Below, in pieces: positions 43,042-52,186 of a stretch of DNA of 64,000 bases. Within the stretch, counting starts at the first letter, position 1, and every line of letters begins with the position of its first letter. The position numbers and the translations under genes were made by a program. The notes under the pieces are model-generated. The model was not told the origin of the DNA, made no database searches, and saw only the letters and a list, made by a program, of their open reading frames with translations. Source of the stretch: Panulirus ornatus (lineage: Eukaryota > Arthropoda > Malacostraca > Decapoda > Palinuridae); NCBI RefSeq assembly GCF_036320965.1, contig NC_092235.1, forward strand, positions 3,806,043 through 3,870,042. The letters are read 5' to 3'.

Positions 43042-43079
43042 TATATTGGCTACATTGAATTTCATAATTTCGAATATTT

Positions 43080-43083
<4 letters not shown>

Positions 43084-43136
<53 letters not shown>

Positions 43137-43146
43137 GGGGGGGGGA
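43084..43146. repeat. (GA)n plus G-run
   Basis: About 42 bp of GA followed by about 20 G. Confidence 0.96.
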
Positions 43147-43379
43147 AAGGAAGGTCAAAAATTCATAGCACACAGGAAAGCTGCTCAGTCGTGGTTATCT
43201 CACATGTTTTCACTAACATCGAGAGTTAAGTAATACAAATGCCATTTCAAAATGCTTGGGACACTTCAATTTGTTCTTGTATGAAAACATACAACTGAAC
43301 CAAGTCAGTCTTCTATATGGTTAAGACTACTAATGATATTAGAATAACATGCAAATTTATGATGGATGACTGAAAATGG

Positions 43380-43492
43380 GCCTTGATGGCTAGGCTAAGA
43401 CCATTTATCGTTGTCCATGATAGTAAGGATAAGATCATTTATCATTTACCATGATGGCTAGGCTAAGATCATTTATCGTTGTCCATGATGCA
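43380..43492. repeat. Imperfect tandem repeat, about 36 bp, 3 copies
   Basis: GATGGCTAGGCTAAGAxCAT and TTATCGTTGTCCAT recur three times, the middle unit being more diverged. Confidence 0.8.
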
Positions 43493-43633
43493 GTCTGGGC
43501 CCAGCCCGAGCTGTAGGGGATAGAAGACCTCCAAGATAACACTAGCCAGACTCTAAGAACATTTAAGATCATAAGAACATTATCCAGTTGTCTTTTACTT
43601 ATCAGGAAATACGTTTGTATGCAACTCTTAGCT

Positions 43634-43658
43634 GATAAGAGATGTTTCATCTCTTATC
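43634..43658. other. Perfect hairpin, 11-bp stem and 3-nt loop
   Basis: GATAAGAGATG, TTT, CATCTCTTATC. It lies 136 bp beyond the kinase stop codon, so it may be in the kinase 3' UTR or downstream of it. Confidence 0.85.
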
Positions 43659-43793
43659 ACCCAGAACTCACCACGAGGAGGTGGTTGCATGTCAAGTTCC
43701 ATAATTTTTTCCCCCGTTTGAAGATATATAAAGACATTAATTACCTCTAAAACAAAGTTCTTATTGTGAGGTAGATAGTTGAGGAAGGGCACC

Positions 43794-44567
43794 TCATTTC
43801 CTGCCCTTCCTCTGGTTCCGTTGGCCCCCTCCTCTGGTACGCCTCCGGCGGACTGACCTCATCACCTTCTTCAGCTCACCAATAATAAGTGGCAGAGCTG
43901 GTCTCTCTGAGGGGTCGCTGTGGGTCGCTGTTTGGTAAAGATCCTGGAGGCTTTCCCGCACACCCTGCTTCCTGACCAGGATGGACACGTGCCTCATTAG
44001 ATGCCCAAAAGAGAAGACGTCACTGGCTGGGGAGACCGGCTTGCGCTCCCTGACCTCAGGGGCCAACCACAGGTCAGGAACATTGTACTCAACGCAGCTT
44101 CCCTTCTTAACGCTCAAGCCGAAGTCGATGATGTGAAACTCTGGCTTCTCACCCATCGTCACCGTCACATTCTCGACCTTGACGTCATTATGGACAATGT
44201 TTTTCTTATGGATTTCCATCAGCCGACGAGCGACCATGATGGCGGACTCGACCAGTTCCTCGTCCGACCGACATGTTCTCATGTACTTATCATAAGGCTG
44301 GCCAGTGTGGCTTAAGATGATCAATGGGGGGTTGCGGCACACTGCTCGAAGTAGAGGGGCTCCTCCAGCCCCAGCCAGTCTCCTGTGAATGTCGGCTTCA
44401 TCCATAAGACTTTTCCAACTCACTCCGTCCAGAAGGCTTTTGATGACGCAACACGATCCACGGAACAACACCGTTTCAATCTTGGCGTTGCCTCCCCGAC
44501 CCACCTCTCTCATAACCACCAGGTCATTTACATCCTTCTGGGTCAACTTTACAACTGGAACACTCAT
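43794..44567 (-). CDS. Protein kinase, single exon, catalytic residues intact
   Basis: About 257 residues from the ATG at 44567, which has a good context (GTCAAGATGAG). The kinase fold is nearly the whole protein. Visible landmarks are the Gly loop GRGGNAK (residues about 21-27), lysine in CCVIKS, EADIH for helix C, the catalytic loop HNDVKVENV (HRD becomes HND, with Asp, Lys and Asn kept), DFG in IIDFGLS, a short activation segment, APE in WLAPEVRE, SDVFSFG and DPSERP. A basic tail, RRRRTRGGG and KGRK, may be a nuclear signal. All residues needed for phosphotransfer are present, so an active Ser/Thr or dual-specificity kinase is likely; the substrate is unknown. There is no intron in the frame. 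An upstream in-frame ATG at 44651 lies only 8 bp from the predicted start site, so 44567 is preferred. Confidence 0.85.
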   Translation of the reverse strand: MSVPVVKLTQKDVNDLVVMREVGRGGNAKIETVLFRGSCCVIKSLLDGVSWKSLMDEADIHRRLAGAGGAPLLRAVCRNPPLIILSHTGQPYDKYMRTCRSDEELVESAIMVARRLMEIHKKNIVHNDVKVENVTVTMGEKPEFHIIDFGLSVKKGSCVEYNVPDLWLAPEVRERKPVSPASDVFSFGHLMRHVSILVRKQGVRESLQDLYQTATHSDPSERPALPLIIGELKKVMRSVRRRRTRGGGQRNQRKGRK

Positions 44568-44593
44568 CTTGACTCCGGTCTGAGGTGCACTTA

Positions 44594-44595
44594 CC
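44594..44595 (-). promoter_or_regulatory. Strong splice-donor match in the kinase 5' leader
   Basis: The minus strand has AAATTTG followed by GTAAGTG, with the GT beginning at 44594. If used, it would join the leader to another exon and skip the preferred ATG. No partner acceptor was identified. Confidence 0.35.
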
Positions 44596-44658
44596 AAATT
44601 TTTATCTTCCCGGAGAGTGTGAGAGGAGATGTTGTCGGTACGGAGTCCCATCCTCAAA

Positions 44659-44712
44659 TGATTACACTTCTCTCGCCGCCGGCCTTATATACCCCTGGAT
44701 CATGTGACGTCA
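44659..44712 (-). promoter_or_regulatory. Kinase core promoter: TATA box, initiator, CRE
   Basis: On the minus strand GGTATATAAGG places a TATA box at 44685-44691. An arthropod-like initiator TCATTT has its A at 44659, 32 bases downstream of the first T of the TATA box, which is the expected spacing. A perfect TGACGTCA lies at 44705-44712, about 50 bp upstream of the start. The 5' leader to the ATG at 44567 would be about 92 bases. This supports the kinase as a transcribed gene with a focused, possibly cAMP- or stress-responsive promoter. Confidence 0.65.
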
Positions 44713-44789
44713 CATAACCAGATGTATCCAGATTAAATCCCATACAAATCCGGATATGTAGACGGATTCATTTAGTTTTGTTGCGATCA

Positions 44790-45055
44790 TTATTTGATGA
44801 AATCTAGAGGTGTCGAAGAAATATTCAAGATGGCCAATGGTGTTGAGAGTGTAGTGAAGATGGCTAGAGATGTTGAAGGATCTAAATAGTTTCGAAATAC
44901 CAATACTTTATGAATCAAGAAATCATTATAAATACTAATAAGACAAAAAACACTTTGACGAAAATTTAGCCATTTTCCAGCATCGAAATAAAAGGATATG
45001 AGGTAAATGGCTTTTGGGAAATCCTTGTTGAATAGTACACAGTTACTTTCTGAGA
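44790..45055. other. No gene seen
   Basis: Unique AT-rich sequence with short recurrences of AAGATGGC and GATGTTGA near 44815-44880 only. Confidence 0.4.
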
Positions 45056-45058
45056 ATA

Positions 45059-45105
45059 CGCACACACACACACACACACACAGAGACACACAGACACACA
45101 CACAC

Positions 45106-45151
<46 letters not shown>

Positions 45152-45163
45152 ACACACAAACCT
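45059..45163. repeat. (CA)n microsatellite
   Basis: About 100 bp of CA with a few interruptions (CAGAGACACACAGACACAC). Confidence 0.96.
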
Positions 45164-45164
45164 A

Positions 45165-45395
45165 GAGAACATAGCATGAAATTAGGACAATATTGTTCAA
45201 ATTTATTCAAAGAAGTAATATTAAAGTTTATATAAGAGTGGTTGATGAATGGAATAAGAAGAATGAGGTCATGGTTAAGGCAGACACTATACATAAATCT
45301 TACAAGTTGTATAATAGTACGGAATGTTCTAGAGATTTGGCCCCGTAAGTGTAGAACTCTCTCCTCACACAGTAAAAATAGGTAATTACACACTC
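45165..45395 (+). mobile_element. CR1-like LINE 3'-end fragment
   Basis: Plus strand, CTAGAGAACATAGCATGAAA starts a region translating as RVVDEWNKKNEVMVKADTIH, the conserved end of CR1-like RT proteins (RVVDEWNxLSxxVVxAxTVxSFK). After stops, the 3' UTR block GGCCCCGTAAGTGTAGAACT follows, then a GTAATTACACAC-type end. A short inactive copy. The same end type recurs at 46085-46200. Confidence 0.65.
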
Positions 45396-45665
45396 ACAGA
45401 TTCAGAGGTTATCATGTTGAAGGCGAGGTGAAAACTGAGGATTCAAATCAAAGAACAATAAGAAGCGTCATGATGAGATGGGAGAGGGAATTGGTGAATT
45501 GACAAATATAGTTTAATCTAAAACATGAACGGTAAATCACTTCGACTGAAGAAAGTCAAGTGGAAAACATAGAAAATGAAAGACCAAAGAGAAGAATTTT
45601 GACATCTGGGATAACATTTAATGTGAGGAAACACGATTTCACCAAATGAGCTTTTGTTAACGCTT
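45395..45665. other. No gene seen
   Basis: Unique sequence without protein-like frames. Confidence 0.4.
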
Positions 45666-45677
45666 CTGGTACAGTGT

Positions 45678-45858
<181 letters not shown>

Positions 45859-45979
45859 GATAAACTTTAAGGCTGGCCGGGGTGTACTGGTGATGCCTTT
45901 GACCTAAAATGTAAGTTCAGGCCCGTAGGCCGACCCTGCACTTTCCTTGAATCCTTTTGTGTTCACTATAATCTTTTTT

Positions 45980-46900
45980 ACTACATCTCCTCTCCTTAAT
46001 CCCTTTATCTTCACTATGCAAGGCTTATTATAATCTTCACTACAACCTCATCTTCATATGACCTTATCTTGACTAAGCTGGTTTCAAGGAAGGCTTTAGA
46101 TTTTACCCGCTCACACAAACAACGTACTTACACGGGGCCCCACGAGTGTAAAACCCCCTCCTAATACAGTGCAAGTAGATGATTACACACACCTACACAC
46201 CACCACCACCACTAACAATACACAGAGAAATAGCCTTTTTGATTGGTTTTGGATCGGCCCTTGAACGGAGTTTGGAGGATTTGGGGGATCAGGTCAATAA
46301 GGTTAAGTTCACTACAACCTCATATTCACTAACCTGAATCTTAACTACTAGCTTATTTTCACTTAATTTTATCTTCACTATACCCTCTTCTTCACTACAC
46401 CGTTATTTCTACCATACCATCATCATTGTACTCCCTGATGTTCACTAGAAATAGTTCTTATCTTCACTACATAATCATTCTGAATAAACTTTACTCCTTG
46501 ATAACCCTTATCTCTACTACATTCGTATCTTCGCCACAACCTATCTTGACAGTATCCTTATCATCACTATACTCTTCCTCACTACACTCTCAACATCACT
46601 CTCCTGTTTACCGAACTTAGTTTAAAGTCTGACTTGAACGTAGCTTTGGAAAGTTTGTGTTCCTCATTGTGTTACCTCCCTATTATCATTGTAAAGGCAA
46701 TTGTAACGTCTCCCTAACTAAACCCTCATGATCACTACACTTTCATCATTATCATTACTTCTTGATGTTCAATACAAAATCTCAACATATACATTTATCT
46801 TCACTACAGAATAATTTTCATTGCACCTTAATCTTCATTACTCCTTGTTTCAGCTACATCCGTATCTTCCATTCATTCTTATATCTTATATTAGTTACAT
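45980..46900. repeat. Degenerate repeats of a CTTATCTTCACTACA-type motif
   Basis: Recurrent (A)TCTTCACTACA, CCTTATCTTCACTA and CACTATACC(C)TC motifs lie about 20-40 bp apart across the region, out of strict register. This looks like an eroded short-period satellite. It is interrupted at 46085-46200 by a CR1-like 3' end. No gene is supported. Confidence 0.55.
46085..46200 (+). mobile_element. CR1-like LINE 3' UTR scrap
   Basis: GGGGCCCCACGAGTGTAAAA, CCCCCTCCTAATACAGTGCA and AGATGATTACACACACC match the 3' UTR block of the fragment at 45165-45395. Confidence 0.5.
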
Positions 46901-46914
46901 CTTTACAATATCTT

Positions 46915-47134
46915 TATATCTTCTCTGTTCCGTCTTTTGGAAAATTGAAAATGAGAGTAAAGGATTTCCGGCCTTCTGCTCCCTCCCCTTTTAGTCGCCT
47001 TGTACGACACGCAGGGAATACGTGGCAAGTATACTTTCTTCCCTATCCCCAGGGATAACAGCATCTGGTGTTCCCAGACGGTCACCCATCCAAGTACTAA
47101 CCAGACCCAACGTTGCTTAACTTCCCTGATCGGA

Positions 47135-47136
<2 letters not shown>
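46915..47136 (-). mobile_element. SINE copy that retains a 5S rRNA-derived head
   Basis: Read on the minus strand, 47136-47057 matches the 3' two-thirds of eukaryotic 5S rRNA: CGATCAGGGAAGTTAAGCAA (box A region), GGTTAGTACTTGGATGGGTG (intermediate element and start of box C) and ACCGTCTGGGAACACC. It passes through GCTGTTATCCCTGGGGATAG into the same body found in the seven headless copies. It is truncated at its 3' end near 46915 (AACAGAGAAGATATAAAG), and its 5' end stops at (AT)n after the first 35-40 bases of 5S are lost. The arrangement of a 5S head plus body is that of SINE3-type elements. Internal pol III promoter elements are largely present, so transcription is conceivable. It is not a host 5S gene. 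Confidence 0.85.

Positions 47137-47217
<81 letters not shown>
47137..47217. repeat. (AT)n microsatellite
   Basis: AT tract directly abutting the truncated 5S head. Confidence 0.96.
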
Positions 47218-47219
<2 letters not shown>

Positions 47220-47252
47220 ACTGAAAACAATGAATTTCCCAAATAACAAAAA

Positions 47253-47324
47253 TGGAAGCGCCGGGGTTTGAACCCGGGTCCTCTCGCATGCCAAGCAAGT
47301 GCTCTACCACTGAGCTACGCCCCC
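47253..47324 (-). tRNA. tRNA-Ala (anticodon GGC)
   Basis: A complete 72-nt cloverleaf reads on the minus strand. Acceptor GGGGGCG pairs with CGCTTCC (two G-U pairs), including G3-U70, the alanine identity element. The D arm is GCTC-AGTGGTA-GAGC, the anticodon arm CTTGC-TTGGCAT-GCGAG, and the T arm CCGGG-TTCAAAC-CCCGG; A is at the discriminator. The B box GGTTCAAACC is good. A T5 run at 47248-47252 follows at once as a pol III terminator. The anticodon is GGC, reading GCC. Eukaryotic alanine tRNAs normally have AGC here (A34 modified to inosine), so this differs by A34 to G34. It may be a functional variant, a pseudogene, or a copy of a dispersed family. Confidence 0.88.
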
Positions 47325-47397
47325 AAGAACATTTTTTTGGACTTAGTATTATATGAAGCACTGAGATTACCACGGCAAAATAGTGTTTGACCGACCG

Positions 47398-47415
47398 TTG
47401 CCGGCTAGCCGGCAA
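47398..47415. other. Perfect 18-bp palindrome
   Basis: TTGCCGGCTAGCCGGCAA is its own reverse complement, 74 bp upstream of the tRNA-Ala 5' end. Confidence 0.9.
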
Positions 47416-47502
47416 AATAACCACAGAGTAAATCTCCATGTTGCTGTCGTGTTTTCCTCTCAATTTTCCACAAAGAATTGAGTTTTACTTTTTTATTTCG
47501 TT

Positions 47503-47574
47503 GCAATAGACTGGAACTAAGCAATAGACTGGAACTAAGCAATAGACTGGAACTAAGTAATAGACTGGAACTAA
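47503..47574. repeat. 18-bp tandem repeat, 4 copies
   Basis: CAATAGACTGGAACTAAG is repeated four times with one base change (TAATAG in the last unit). Confidence 0.97.
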
Positions 47575-47871
47575 GCTGACCTGGTATGAGGTCAGAGCCC
47601 TCATTATCATCCCTGCTAACTACCGGAAGCAGATTAAGTCGTTCCACAACCGATGTCCGGCCCATGTTAACTCTGATGTGCCCAGCAGTTGGAGGAGGAT
47701 CGCCAGAAGCTTCTGGAAGATTTCAAGGACGTCTTGGTGGACCTGACCCTTTCAGATAAGGTCGAAAACCAAAATTTATCGTGAAGATCTTCACTATAAC
47801 GTTGGACGAACATACTGAATGTTGCGCACATGTGATGCGGACAAAATGAAAAAAGAAAAAGACAAAAATTA

Positions 47872-47943
47872 TGTCTGGTGTGGGTCTCGAACCCACGACC
47901 TTGAGTGTGTAAGACTCACGCTCTACCACTGAGCTAACCAGAC
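47872..47943 (-). tRNA. tRNA-Val (anticodon TAC)
   Basis: A 72-nt cloverleaf on the minus strand: acceptor GTCTGGT pairs perfectly with ACCAGAC, D arm GCTC-AGTGGTA-GAGC, anticodon arm TGAGT-CTTACAC-ACTCA, T arm GTGGG-TTCGAGA-CCCAC, discriminator A. The B box GGTTCGAGAC is consensus. A T5 terminator lies at 47864-47868. The loop puts TAC at positions 34-36 with U33 before it, reading GUA (Val). The body differs from the valine tRNAs I know, so identity rests on the anticodon. It is on the same strand as tRNA-Ala, 547 bp away. Confidence 0.85.
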
Positions 47944-48083
47944 AATAGAAAATTCGTCTGTTTCTTCAATTTGAATTAATGAAAATCTTTGCGAGGCAGC
48001 GTTTAGAAAAGAGTGATGTCTTTGACGAAATTTACTTGCTTGGCTCCTTCTTCTGTTCTTTATTATCGAAAGTAAACATACTG

Positions 48084-48700
<617 letters not shown>

Positions 48701-49370
48701 TGAAGTTTATGAATGGAATATCAGTGAGACGATCCAAATGACGAATGAATGAGAGCGTAGTCAACATACAATATAAAAGGACATATTATGAATGGCAGCC
48801 AGGCAAGTAACGGCCCAACTGAATGGAAGGATTTAAAAGTTCGCGTTATATGACGAATTTTGATAGATTATCCAAATTTCCATTCCAGTTATGAAACTTA
48901 ATGGTTGTGTTCAGTTCTAGAGACAAAGTTTAAAGGTCTGTGTTTCAGAGATGAACCACAAAGGATATCGTTAAATTAACTGACATTAAAATTTGTCAAT
49001 TAAGTGAATCATTTTGTACAATAGCTGTAATTTGACAGAGTTAAAAGTTCGCAATTTCATTACAATTCTAATTTAAAAGCTTGATATTTAATGATGGTTT
49101 GCACAAGCTTAACGTACACTTAAGTTTTGTGTTTATATGACGTATCTTAAAGGACTCTGGTAAAATAACGCAGCTGGAAGGTTTACGTTCAAATGACGGT
49201 GTTTAAATGTTGATTGATGAATGGTAGATTTAAATGGATAGATTTTAAGTTCGCGTTTTCATGAACGACTTTAAACCTTGTGGTTAAATGTCACAGTTTA
49301 AATGTTGGTATGTACAATGTTGACCAGATGGCGGTAGTGTGTAGACACAGCCATACCAGGTCGTATTTAT

Positions 49371-49640
49371 CATCATTAAAGTCACCTTCCTTACTTACTT
49401 ATGGCGGCGATGAAATTCACTGGTTCTTGATTGTGCACCAATTAACCTATCAGATAATGGTACAATGTTTGCCTGGTGTTGCATATATCACGTCTGTTGT
49501 TGAAACACAAGAATGCCAGGTGACTTTGGGAGTGGATGATAATGTAAAGATCAATATAAATGTGGGAAATCTTGAACCGCCATCACCAGACACAACACAT
49601 GTTTGGATCTGGCGGGGGAGGGACTTGCCTGTGACGTCAC
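49371..49640 (+). CDS. Exon-like ORF of unknown gene (duplicate copy 1)
   Basis: A frame open through GGDEIHWFLIVHQLTYQIMV, QCLPGVAYITSVVETQECQV, TLGVDDNVKININVGNLEPP and SPDTTHVWIWRG. The composition is protein-like, with regular alternating hydrophobics reminiscent of beta structure. No start or clear splice signals can be assigned. A cryptic acceptor might be AACCTATCAG near 49457. The same frame occurs at 58811-59052 with no difference up to a G-run, where the two copies part by one base. I do not recognise the family. Confidence 0.3.
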
Positions 49641-49667
49641 GATGCCCCGCCTCCAGCCTGGCGCCGC

Positions 49668-49905
49668 TCTGTGTGTGTGTGTGTGTGTGTGTGTAGCCCC
49701 TGGGTTCATGTTGGCCACAGCCACCCACCGGCCGGTGGTCAGGTCAGTGGGCGGTGTGTGTGTGTGTGTGTGTGTGTAGCCCCTGGGTTCATGTTGGCCA
49801 CAGCCACCCACCGGCCGGTGGTCAGGTCAGTGGGCGGTGTGTGTGTGTGTGTGTGTGTGTGTGTAGCCCCTGGGTTCATGTTGGCCACAGCCACCCACCC
49901 ACCGG
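49668..49905. repeat. (GT)n-containing tandem repeat, 3 units
   Basis: Each unit is a (GT)n tract followed by AGCCCCTGGGTTCATGTTGG, CCACAGCCACCCACCGGCC and GTGGTCAGGTCAGTGGGCGG. Three units lie here and two at 59938-60110. Confidence 0.93.
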
Positions 49906-49935
49906 CCAGCCGGGCGGTAGTTTATAACTAAGACT

Positions 49936-50116
49936 GGTAGTTTCACATGCCACTTGGAGTGTCCCTCACTACAGAACTTGAGCAGCTCTTATCCTGAGGT
50001 GGAGCAGTTGATCCTCTCCACCAGGCTGGTACACTTGGTCTGCACCAGGTGGCTCCCTCCTGGTCATCCTGAGTGGTTGGTTGCTGTGTGGGATTTAATG
50101 ACCAGTGACTTGTGAA
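49936..50116 (+). CDS. Exon-like ORF of unknown gene, second part (duplicate copy 1)
   Basis: A frame after a possible acceptor (TTATAACTAAG) gives TGSFTCHLECPSLQNLSSSY, PEVEQLILSTRLVHLVCTRW and LPPGHPEWLVAVWDLMTSDL, then TGA. It looks like a real C-terminal exon and is repeated at about 60130-60310 with one residue changed. It could belong to the same gene as the frame at 49371-49640. Family not recognised. Confidence 0.3.
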
Positions 50117-50537
50117 GGTCATTAGACCAGCCATCATTTTATCATCTGATAAAACATGAAGCAACGCCAAATATTACATGATCCACCTAAACTATTGAGA
50201 ATGATGAAGTCTGATATTGTTACGTTATGTCATCCAATCTTGCCACTCACATGTTACGGTAATCACGACTACATACATAGTGTTGTTACGACTGATATTA
50301 CTGTATGTACTGTAGTAAAGTACTGTGTTTATGTGGATAACATGTGGACGTCAGAGGAGGCAAGAGCATCATCATGTACAAATTCTCTATTCTATGTTGT
50401 ATCCTCAATTTTGTCTGTGGTGATCGACACACTTTATCCCCCAAGATATTATCTTGCTCTTTCTTTCCATCATTCTTTAGTATTAAAGATTTTGTTCTCT
50501 CAAGCAAGATAGAATTTATCAATAATTTTTAATGTCA

Positions 50538-50705
50538 TCTTGGGTCCAGGTAATGTTAGGTAGCGGTCATACAAGTTGTCCATGACCTTCATCATGTGGG
50601 TTGGGAAGGAGTCAGGAGGTGTGGCGTTGTACTCGGTGTACCACTTGCCAAGTTGGTCAGTGTGTATACCATGGAAGTTGCAGGGGAATCATCAGTCTGT
50701 ATGTT
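50538..50705 (-). CDS. Exon-like fragment of unknown gene
   Basis: The minus strand is open through FPCNFHGIHTDQLGKWYTEY, NATPPDSFPTHMMKVMDNLY and DRYLTLPGPKMTLKIIDKFY. It has a convincing protein-like composition, conserved-type Cys and His and an N-glycosylation NAT. Just upstream are two in-frame TGA codons and, beyond them, an acceptor-like TTAACATACAG, so the exon start is unclear and a frameshift is possible. It may be a pseudogene exon. I cannot name the family. Confidence 0.3.
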
Positions 50706-50709
50706 AACA

Positions 50710-52150
50710 ATTAGGTTGAGCAAATAACACTTGGCCTCAGTGAAGGTAGAATGTTTTCCCACCAGACTGCATCCATTAATACGACTTAGATCAGAAGATC
50801 TAGCCTTAGGGAATTTGTTAGATCGAGATTATCAAAGCTTTTCATCATCTTTGCACTTCGTGACCATCTCTTTGTTAAGTTGTTACGTTGACGTATGATG
50901 AATCTAATATGGAGAACAAATTTAGGGGGAAACCTGGCAAAGCTACATATGAGTGATTTTACCGTTTGCAAGTAAACTACGATTTTGTACAAACGAATAG
51001 CATCTATGTTGTGTATAGAAAACGTAACTCCTTAGCTGCATTCTCTATGAATGTCATCAAAAGTAAAACATAGACAAGGGAAGGAATGAGGCTTGACGAT
51101 ACGAAACATCACTCAATCGTGTCCTGGCTGCCCAGACCCTCCCTCGCCACATCACTGGCCATAACTTCATCAACACATTGCTTACTCCGTCAAGGTCATC
51201 CACACATTTTGCCTGGCTTGAACAACCGCTTGGCATTCATGAACCGCTGAATGTTTACACTTTCTGATTATCTGTAGTAGCCGATGCAGTTGCAAGATAG
51301 ACTATTAAACCATTTTCTTACAATACTCGCTGGTAAGGAGACAATTTTCACAAAACACAGAGGTAACACTGCCTACGAAATGGGCTTAAGAACAATTGTA
51401 CGAACATAGGGTCACATTGGTACATCCACAAGGCACCGGTGGTCTGGGTGGCCTGAAATAGATTTGGAACCAAGAAGGATGATGGGTGTAGGGAGTAAAC
51501 CTACCACAGACCATCATTAATTATGAAGAGTTGACAATGGTTACCTCCAGCCATAATCTATAAATCAATAGACAAATGTTAATGCAAACAAAGCAAGAAT
51601 TAAACAAGCAGGAACACAATCCAATGTACCATTTTACCATAATTATGTCAAGTTGTCGCATCTGTTCATTACCTGACGTCGTCTTACGTCTCACCTTTAG
51701 TAACGTCTGCGAATTTCGTTGTAGTGAAACTAAGGCGACCCGAGACTCAATGTTAGTGATACACAAGAGGAAGAAATATAACTCCGAAGGTATAAAACAG
51801 TTGTGGACACATCAAACGCTTGACAAATATTCCTTAGTGGATGACAGAAAACACAAAGAGATCGTTCTTGTAAACTTATGATGAAGTTTGCTTGAAGAGT
51901 CTCCCTTCGTCATCGTCGTCCACAGGCGCCCTTTGTTGAGGTGGGTGTGGCGTGGACACAGTACTGGGACCTTCATGATAAATTATCTACAACGTTCCAG
52001 GTGTCCACATATCAGGGATATGACTGTCTACAACGGTGGCTGGAAGTCACTGGATCATATATAAAACATACAAAGGTTAACATTGATTCTCTTAAGATTT
52101 CAAGGCAATGAAAGGTTTGTGGTGCAGTCTTTATGACTGAAGGTCATATT
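50710..52150. other. No gene recognised
   Basis: Unique sequence. Short frames (60-100 codons, for example 51576-51881) lack motifs. No integrase or 3' LTR of the neighbouring gypsy element is visible here. Confidence 0.4.
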
Positions 52151-52186
52151 TAGATAGAGATTTATCAAATGGATATTACATCAACG

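Noticed and set aside
44567..44657. Longer kinase start at 44657 or 44651
   Set aside because: The codon at 44657 is TTG, and the ATG at 44651 is only 8 bases from the predicted transcription start, so the ATG at 44567 is more plausible.
47057..47136. Host 5S rRNA gene
   Set aside because: The first 35-40 bases are missing, it lacks a terminator and it runs into the SINE body.
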